From the NCBI RefSeq assembly GCF_030269925.1, contig NC_085110.1, positions 4,898,001 to 4,962,000 on the forward strand: a stretch of 64,000 bases of DNA, given 5' to 3'. A program made the translations under genes and the position numbers. Source of the DNA: Bombyx mori (taxonomy: Eukaryota > Arthropoda > Insecta > Lepidoptera > Bombycidae). Of the stretch, positions 57,500 through 64,000 are shown piece by piece. Position 1 is the first letter of the stretch. Every line of letters begins with the position of its first letter. The notes under the pieces are model-generated. The model saw nothing but the letters and a program-made list of their open reading frames with translations, was not told the origin of the DNA and did no database searches.

Positions 57500-57746
57500 T
57501 TTTTTTTTTATTGCTTACATGGGTGGACGAGCTCACAGCCCACCTGGTGTTAAGTGGTTACTGGAGCCCGTAGACATCCACAACGTAAATGCGCCAACCA
57601 CCTTGAGATATAAGTTCTAAAATCTCAGTATAGTTACAACGGCTACCCCACCCTTCGAACCGAAACGCATTACTGCTTCACGGCGGAAATAGGCAGGGCG
57701 GTAGTACCTACCCGTGCGGACTCACAAGAGGTCCTACCACCAGTGA
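57500..57746 (-). mobile_element. SINE family A in duplication unit 1
   Basis: T-run, ATTGCTTACATGGGTGGACG, CCACCCTTCGAACCGAAACG and GAGGTCCTACCACCAGTGA. Confidence 0.85.
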
Positions 57747-58073
57747 TACAGAATACTTTTACCGCGCGCTAACCGCCAAAATTGCATTAATTGTTAACAG
57801 TGAAGATCGTCATTAGCTACTAACTAAGAAAAGGTAGTGTCAAGGCTAAGGCAAAGGTAAGAGGGACATACCTATATAATGCATAGAAATTCGTTTTGGG
57901 TTGGCAGCCCTGCCTCAAGGAAAATATCGCAGGTTCAAGAACTGATTACGTACCTACTGCATTGTGCATCGGACATTGGATGCAATTAAGTCTTGGAGCT
58001 TATGCTTTAGAGCTCAGTCGATCCGACGAGCCTTTTATAGTCAAAATCGACGAAATACTTCTTGGGATATTAA

Positions 58074-58322
58074 TTTTTTTTTTTTATTGCTTAGATGGGT
58101 GGACGAGCTCACAGCCCACCTGGTGTTAAGTGGTTAGTGGAGCCCATAGACATCCACAACGTAAATGCGCCAACCACCTTGAGATATAAGTTCTAAAATC
58201 TCAGTATAGTTACAACGGCTACCCCACCCTTCGAACCGAAACGCATTACTGCTTCACGGCGGAAATAGGCAGGGCGGTGGTACCTACCCGTGCGGACTCA
58301 CAATAGGTCCTACCACCAGTGA
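58074..58322 (-). mobile_element. SINE family A in duplication unit 2
   Basis: Same SINE as unit 1, sharing private variants such as CCCACCCTTCGAACCG and GCCAACCACCTTGAGA. It was duplicated with its flank, not inserted independently. Confidence 0.85.
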
Positions 58323-58791
58323 TACAGAATACTTTTACCTCGCGCTAACCGCCAAAATTGCATTAATTGTTAACAGTGAAGATCGTCATTAGCTACTAAC
58401 TAAGAAAAGGTAGTGTAAAGGCTAAGGCAAAGGTAAGAGGGACATACCTATATAATGCATAGAAATTCGTTTTGTGTTGGCAGCCCTGCGTCAAGGAAAA
58501 TATCGCAGGTTCAAGAACTGATTACGTACCTACTGCATTGTGCATCGGACATTGGATGCAATTAAGTCTTAGACTGAGCTTATGCTTTAGAGCTCATTCA
58601 ATCCGACGAGCCTTTTATAGTCAAAATCGACGAAATATTTCTTGGGATATTAGTTGTCTATTATAGTGGTCGATTCATTCAGTTCGCATTAGGAAATGTC
58701 TGTTGTTTATTTAATTTATTAGCTTCCTTATCAGTTTCAAGTATCAATAATATATTTTTGTGCTAATATACGGTACCTTACAACTGTTACC

Positions 58792-59274
58792 GTGCTGGAG
58801 TCATGGTCCAGACGGCTGGCTGATCCTTCGGCTGGTCGTAGGACCGTCGAGGCGATTCGCCCGGTCCTTGTGGATTGGGTGAATCGTGACAGAGGACGCC
58901 TCACTTTCCGGCTTACGCAGGTGCTCACTGGGCATGGTTGTTTCGGTGAGTTCCTGCACTGGATCACAGCCGAGCCGACGGCAGAGTGCCACCATTGTGG
59001 TTGCGACTTGGACACGGCAGAGCATACGCTCGTCGCCTGCCCCGCATGGGAGGGGTGGCGCCGTGTCCTCGTCGCAAAAATAGGAACCGACTTGTCGTTG
59101 CCGAGTGTTGTGGCATCGATGCTCGGCGACGACGAGTCGTGGAAGGCGATGCTCGACTTCTGCGAGTGCACCATCTCGCAGAAGGAGGCGGCGGGGCGCG
59201 TGAGAGACGCACAATCCCGCCGCCGTCGAGCGGGGGCCAGGGAGGCGGATCTCGCCCAAGCCCTGGCCCTCTAA
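58792..59274 (+). pseudogene. R1-clade ORF2 C-terminal fragment (160 codons, open)
   Basis: Reads RGRLTFRLTQVLTGHGCFGE, then the zinc motif CHHCGCDLDTAEHTLVAC (C-x2-C-x8-H-x4-C), IGTDLSLPSVVASMLGDDES and FCECTISQKEAAGRVRDAQ. This is the characteristic C-terminal end of R1/TRAS-type ORF2. The frame is uninterrupted to its own stop, so the insertion is not very old. Endonuclease and RT are absent, so it cannot act. The ATG at 58792 is incidental. Confidence 0.75.
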
Positions 59275-59677
59275 GTGTTTCGGGTCCCCCTCACATGTCG
59301 GTCTGGGGACCGGCGAGGGGGGCCTAAGAAGACGACGTGCAAGCTGCTCTGCACGCGTTTTACGCAAGAGCATTCGGGTGATGGAAGGCCGGCTATCCTC
59401 GACCCACGCTGGTTCTGGCCCAGCGGGGTATTCCGTAGGGTAACCCACTCTAACCGGCGCCATCTAGGCGGGCTTCGGACAGTCTGCCGACCGAGAGGGC
59501 TGGTGGTCGTGGCGCCGACGACCGCCAGTCCGGCGTCCCGAGGGGGAGGGTGATGGGAGAGATGTGCTCCGCACTAAACGCTTCACTTTCCCCCCTTTGC
59601 CTTTTCATGAGTTCTGTCTCATGCGAGGTTTGGACGTTGGTTGTTGAGCGACAGGAGGTTTTAGTCAGTTCGACTCT

Positions 59678-59711
59678 GACATACCCCGCCCAGTATCGGG
59701 CGGGGTATGTC
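59678..59711 (+). other. Perfect 14-bp hairpin at the R1-type 3' end
   Basis: GACATACCCCGCCC and GGGCGGGGTATGTC enclose a 6-nt loop (AGTATC). Confidence 0.85.
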
Positions 59712-60046
59712 GGTAGATGGTTGGATGACCTCACATCCACCTGGTGTTGAGTGGTTACTGGAGCTCATAGACATCTACAACGTAAATGCGCCATCCACCT
59801 TGAGATATAAGTTCTAAGATCTCAGTATAGTCACAACGGCTGCCCCACCCTTCAAACCGAAATGCATGACTGCTTCACGGCAGAAATAAGCAGGGCGGTG
59901 GTACCTAATTGGAAGTCAATCGTGAACATTTGTTGAGTATGTATTTCATTAGAAAAATTGGTACCCGTCTGCGGGATTCGAAGATCGGTGCATCATTCAA
60001 CACGAATGCACTGGTCATCATATCTTTTAGGCCACGACGACTTCAA
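59712..60046 (-). mobile_element. SINE family A with tRNA-like head
   Basis: Body 59715-59905, then linker-deleted transition (GGAAGTCAATCGTGAAC) to the head with ATTCGAAGATCGG (B-box region, diverged) and GGCCACGACGACTTC at the 5' end. It has the same deletion type as the 31.9-kb copy. Confidence 0.75.
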
Positions 60047-60049
60047 AAA

Positions 60050-61935
60050 CATTGGGAATAAATCCTCTGTTTCCTTGTCCAGATAAATTAGAGAATACTG
60101 GTGTCTGTAGCACGTCGTGTATTAGTGGGCGTCTTACCGACAGCGGCGCGCTAATTAGACGAGCTACGTCTCTTCTTATTAGTGGCGAAATTATGCAGTT
60201 TGTCGGTATCTGGGTTAAACGCGAGATCAAGATGTCAAGCTTGTTCAATGAAAAACTAATCAAAGCAAGCAAAGGTACGAATATTATTTTGTGACAAGAT
60301 TAATGTTACAACGACATTTTATGTACCTATTTGTTTTTTTTAAAGAGTTCTTTAATTATTTTTTTTAATTATTTTTATTGTTTATGTTTCTGTTAACCTC
60401 CTGTCCTCGAATGTTTGATCTCGCCAAAATATCTAATGATACAAAAACTTTTTTAAACTCTATGCAGTAAGGTTTCATTTAGGAGTGAATTTTTATGTTC
60501 ACTAATAAGTTTTCTTCACATAAATATGAAACTTGATCATTTTTAATGGCTAAACAAGTTATAATACCGACACGTAGGTGATTATCTGTAAGCTCTGTTT
60601 TCGTATGACAAAACTGGGTGTAAGTCTTTCGAAAATGGCACTTTCCAGTGACTTTAAGACACATTACTGTCTTCTTTTTAATTAATAACTTTTGAAATTA
60701 TATAAAGCTACCAACAGAAAAAAAAATTATATCACGGCAAAGACACACCTAATTAAAAATCAAAGAGAAATTAATTACCCTCATTACTCTAATAGAATTT
60801 CAATGGAAGCTGTGGAAAAATTTAAATGCCTAAATAGAAGTCGCAGAAATGTAGCTAATTAAAAACATCGGTGCCAAAAAGAGACCTATTTAAAAAGCGT
60901 ACAGTAATAATCCTCATCGTTTTTATGAGGGCACAAACCAGCATATTTGTACGGAAAATGTTCTCTCGAGCGAACAACGTTTATCTACAGCGCATTGGGT
61001 TAATGAATAGGGGAGGAAGAATGAGAAAAAGGCATTATTTTAATTAGGAAAAATGGAGCTCTTAAGTCTGAGATTTGGTGAGTTAGCGTAGCGGAGAGCG
61101 GAGCGATTTTATGCATTTCAAAGCTATTTGTTATCATATATACCGGAAAACTGTTAATTATGCATTTTTGACAAATTCGATTTCAAATTTATTATTATTA
61201 GCTCGGTCCGTATTAAAGTAAGGTAGTCGATTGGACTCGGGTAAAAATGGACGTTCTCCGACTAATGACGAAGATACTGACGTGTATTTCTAAGAAAATA
61301 CTTTACTTTGAAAGAGTATGTTCATATGTTTCGCTGGATATTAGCAATAAATTTTCATTAGTAGCTTTTGCTTTTTGTTTTCAAAGTGGAGTGTTTAATT
61401 TCATCTAGGGGTTTTTGAGAGCCTTGTATACTTAATTGTACACAGTACACTTGTGGGCTTTGCTTTTTAAAATTAGTCGTAATATATATATATATAATAT
61501 ACGATGTATTGAAACTGTTATAAATATAGCTGGAAATAATTTATCTTATGTGCTTTTATCTAAACACTGGGAGCTATTAAATTAGATTTTTACTAATTTC
61601 AATGGTATATCATCATTAAACTGGCTATTGTTTTTAATTTTAATGGTAATATAGTACGGCACCATCAATTTGTTCTGATGATGTATCTGAAAGGCGGGTA
61701 CTGGAATTCTTGAAGTGTTAGAATAGTAATATCTGAGTACCCCCATCCTTTTTAATTCTGCAGTAAACGTACAGATATACTTTTCTGTTAGAAGGTTAAC
61801 TGAATTGAATTTGAGGTCATGAGATACGCTGTGCACGTAAAATGTTTTTATGATTTTTTAGAGGTTAGTTTATGTTAAATCGAAAAAACAACAAAAAGTT
61901 TACTCAGTTTAAAAAAAAGAACAGCTATATAATCC
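60050..61935. other. Unique AT-rich interval
   Basis: No gene or repeat recognised. The part at 60880-61250 is repeat-free with homeodomain-type ATTA/ATGCAT sites, e.g. TTAATTATGCAT; function unknown. Confidence 0.35.
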
Positions 61936-61937
61936 AA

Positions 61938-62187
61938 CTGATAGTAGGACCTCTTGTGAGTACGCACGTGTAGGTACCACCACCCGCTTATTTTTGCCGT
62001 GAAACAGTGATGCGTTTCGGACTGAAAGATGGGGCAGCCGTTGTAACCATACTGAGACCTTAGAACTGATATCTCAAGGTGGGTGGTGCATTTACGTTGT
62101 AGATGTCTATGGGCACCAGTAACCACTTAACACCAGGTGGGCTGTGAGCTCGTCCACCCATCTAATCAATAAAAAAAATAAAAAAAG
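61938..62187 (+). mobile_element. SINE family A copy
   Basis: GATAGTAGGACCTCTTGTGA, GCAGCCGTTGTAACCATACT, GGGCTGTGAGCTCGTCCACC and a long A-rich tail. Confidence 0.85.
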
Positions 62188-62639
62188 CCTAATTAATAGA
62201 CCTTTAATACTCAAGGTTGCTATAACCTGTCCATGAGGTAATAAATAACAGCAACAAAACTCAGCATCGTTAATGTCGCTTCGCGCGAACCAACAAAGCG
62301 CGAAGGTAGCGGTCGCAAAAAATGCCGCATCATACTCAAATCATTTACGAAATATCGACAACAATAAACGGACATTTTAAAAAATGCCCGTTATTAATAT
62401 TTGCTTTCTTTGTGCTTGGACCACGTGGCTGCGCACCTGAACACTGCGGATGACACAGCCGAAAAAAAAAAAAATTGCCAGAAAAATATATCGGAGTGAA
62501 AAAGAGCACAGGCGTAAACAGACAACAGCCAGTTTGAATGATTGCTTCCCTGGAAGAGCGGCAAGTCCATTTTTCACAAGTGCCATTCACCGCTTTTCAC
62601 GTTACGTACTGTGTGTATTATTATGTATACTATATATAT

Positions 62640-62768
62640 TTTTTTATTGAGGCCCCGTCTCCCGCGCCGTCCGCGTCCAAATTGATATATTCGTCGAATG
62701 CGAATTTACGGCGCCCGATTCTTCACTGTTTTATTCGTTTTAGTGATTTCGCGATTGTAAACACGCAG
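62640..62768 (+). other. Candidate first exon of a plus-strand gene leaving the window
   Basis: A less AT-rich stretch (GGCCCCGTCTCCCGCGCCGT) ends in ACACGCAG|GTAAGTGTG, a textbook donor. No acceptor precedes it and no long ORF is inside, so a 5' UTR exon is the simplest reading. The TSS is not defined. Confidence 0.4.
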
Positions 62769-62774
62769 GTAAGT

Positions 62775-64000
62775 GTGTGTTTTATTTCGAAATGAATGTA
62801 TTTTGCGGCGGTCCAGTTTCGTTGTCGGCTGCGAATCTGTAATTCGGTTTTGTCGGAGCGAAATTTGAGTGTTCAATGGTGGAAATTCGTTTGCACTATA
62901 GCGGGTAGGTATTTTAAAACGGTTAAATTAAAATTTGTTTTTTTTTGTTAATTAAAAACAAACATTTAATTTCACTACACAAGCTGGACTGTGTAGTGGT
63001 CTCTCTTAAATAATTGACATTTCATATTTGTTGACAAAATGTGTACAACGAAAGTATTTGTCGAGATCTCTTTAGGAAATCCTTAACCCGGTCTTGTAAT
63101 TGAAATAAGTTTGGGACTGTATCTCTGGTAGTTCTCCGGTGGCCGATAACTTATCTATACTAATATTATAAAGAGGAAAGATTTGTTTGTTTGTTTGTAT
63201 TGAATAGGCTCCGAAACTACTGAACCGATTTTTAAAAATTATTTCACTGTTTGAAAGCTACACTATTTCCGAGTGATAGGCTATAATATTTTTTGAAAAA
63301 AATTAGAGATCCTTACTAAAACTCCAATAATGTAACCCGAGGTGTAAAAAAATTACCTAAAATATTCTTTACATCGCGTGCCCTGCGAATACCTTATGAT
63401 AGAATAAAATAATGTACTACGAATATGTAGAACACATTACTATTTAGAAAAAGTGTCGCGACAGCATATGTATAACTATTATAGTTATGCCGCAATAAGC
63501 GTTCTTATATTTAAAAAAATAAAACAACGTAAAAATATCGTTGAAATTTTTGTTAAAGACTCGAGCGGAGCCGGAGCGGGCTGCTTGTTTATACATATGA
63601 AGACACAAAGTGCTCATGATCGGTTGAGTGTAGCGACAGTTCATAATCGATTAAGCATGAGCGCCATAACTCCCGGTGATCCGGCCCGATGTCTAATGAC
63701 GTAAAAAGTATGTCCCTGCTGTGGCTACGAGTCCTAGATAATGAAATAAATGCAGAATGGTCATTGTTTTCATCACTGACATATTGACTTACAGATTAAC
63801 GAACTATGTACCTTTGTACATAGTTTACCGTGACTATTATTTCAAATGGATTATTTGTGTATTATTTTATTGGTTTCATTAATGATTCTATAACATCGTT
63901 GCAAATTAGTGCATCCCCAATTTACTAAGTAAAGCCCCTACTTAGCGTCTATACAACAAATAGACAATACAGACCCTATTAAATATACTTAAATTTTTGT
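62775..64000. other. AT-rich interval, possibly intron; RTE-like tail at 63153-63340
   Basis: TATACTAATATTATAAAGAG, a GTTTGTTTGTTTGT run and TCCGAAACTACTGAACCGAT (63153-63230) resemble the reverse of a common RTE-type LINE 3' end. The rest is unassigned. Confidence 0.4.

Larger units (their letters stand above)
57498..58652 (+). repeat. Tandem duplication, two ~576-580-bp units each with a SINE
   Basis: Unit 1 (57498-58073) and unit 2 (58074-58652) align at a constant offset of 576 bp, rising to 580 after a 4-bp indel, with only scattered substitutions. Each unit is a SINE family A copy followed by the same unique sequence (e.g. GTTAACAGTGAAGATCGTCA). The similar 60-80-aa frames in each unit (57896 and 58472) follow from the duplication and are not genes. 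Confidence 0.9.
58787..59711 (+). mobile_element. R1-clade LINE, 5'-truncated
   Basis: Holds the last ~160 codons of ORF2 and a ~435-bp GC-rich 3' UTR that ends in a perfect hairpin (59678-59711). A SINE on the opposite strand abuts it directly. No TSD found. Confidence 0.75.

Noticed and set aside
57896..58666. Pair of similar 64-77-aa proteins
   Set aside because: Similarity is due to the tandem DNA duplication; the frames diverge where indels fall, so no coding constraint.
58801..59463. 220-aa minus-strand frame over the R1 fragment
   Set aside because: Antisense to a recognisable R1 ORF2 C-terminus; Arg/Pro-rich from GC content only.
1..64000. CRISPR array, operon or bacterial defence system
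   Set aside because: No regularly spaced identical repeats, no bacterial gene organisation; the DNA is animal nuclear sequence.

Overview
The window is intron- and repeat-dominated animal nuclear DNA. It is AT-rich, has TTTATT/AATAAA poly(A) signals and GT-AG introns, and contains no bacterial-type operons. The repeat content points to a lepidopteran, most likely the silkworm genus Bombyx: dozens of copies of a tRNA-derived SINE resembling Bm1, jockey- and R1-clade LINE pieces, RTE-type tails, and a pogo-like and a piggyBac-type DNA element. The species call is inferred from remembered repeat sequences, not from a database search.

Layout. 0-21 kb is repeat-rich intergenic or intronic DNA: SINE copies, 3' ends of two LINE families (one SINE-tail-like 'family B', one jockey-like), a 238-bp piggyBac-type MITE, a foldback element and a possible micro-exon at 8.48 kb. 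21.8-27.2 kb holds the one host gene I can model, on the minus strand. It has a non-coding first exon, two coding exons (169 aa, product not recognised) and a roughly 4-kb AU-rich 3' UTR, with CTCF-like motifs just upstream. 28.2-30.0 kb is a nest: an old SINE split by an internally deleted pogo-like transposon, with a LINE 3' fragment inserted at its edge. 30.5-32.3 kb is a pile-up of LINE and SINE tails. 33.2-33.5 kb is an isolated GC-rich island. 34-47 kb is mostly unique DNA with scattered short non-autonomous repeats, including two copies of a second tRNA-derived SINE.

48.0-53.1 kb is an apparently full-length jockey-clade non-LTR retrotransposon on the minus strand. It has a 10-bp target-site duplication, a poly(A) tail, ORF1 (three CCHC knuckles), ORF2 (endonuclease plus reverse transcriptase) and an internal Inr + DPE promoter at its 5' end. 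Both ORFs are open, so it may be an active or recently active copy. 57.5-58.65 kb is a tandem duplication (about 576-580 bp) that carries a SINE in each unit. 58.8-59.7 kb is a 5'-truncated R1-clade LINE ending in a perfect 14-bp hairpin. 62.7 kb has a candidate first exon with a consensus splice donor on the plus strand.

The mobile elements form a working ecology. The jockey-like LINE has several dead relatives in the window that share two 3' UTR stem-loops, one showing compensatory changes. The SINE's last ~50 bp resemble the tail of LINE family B, which suggests that LINE mobilises it.
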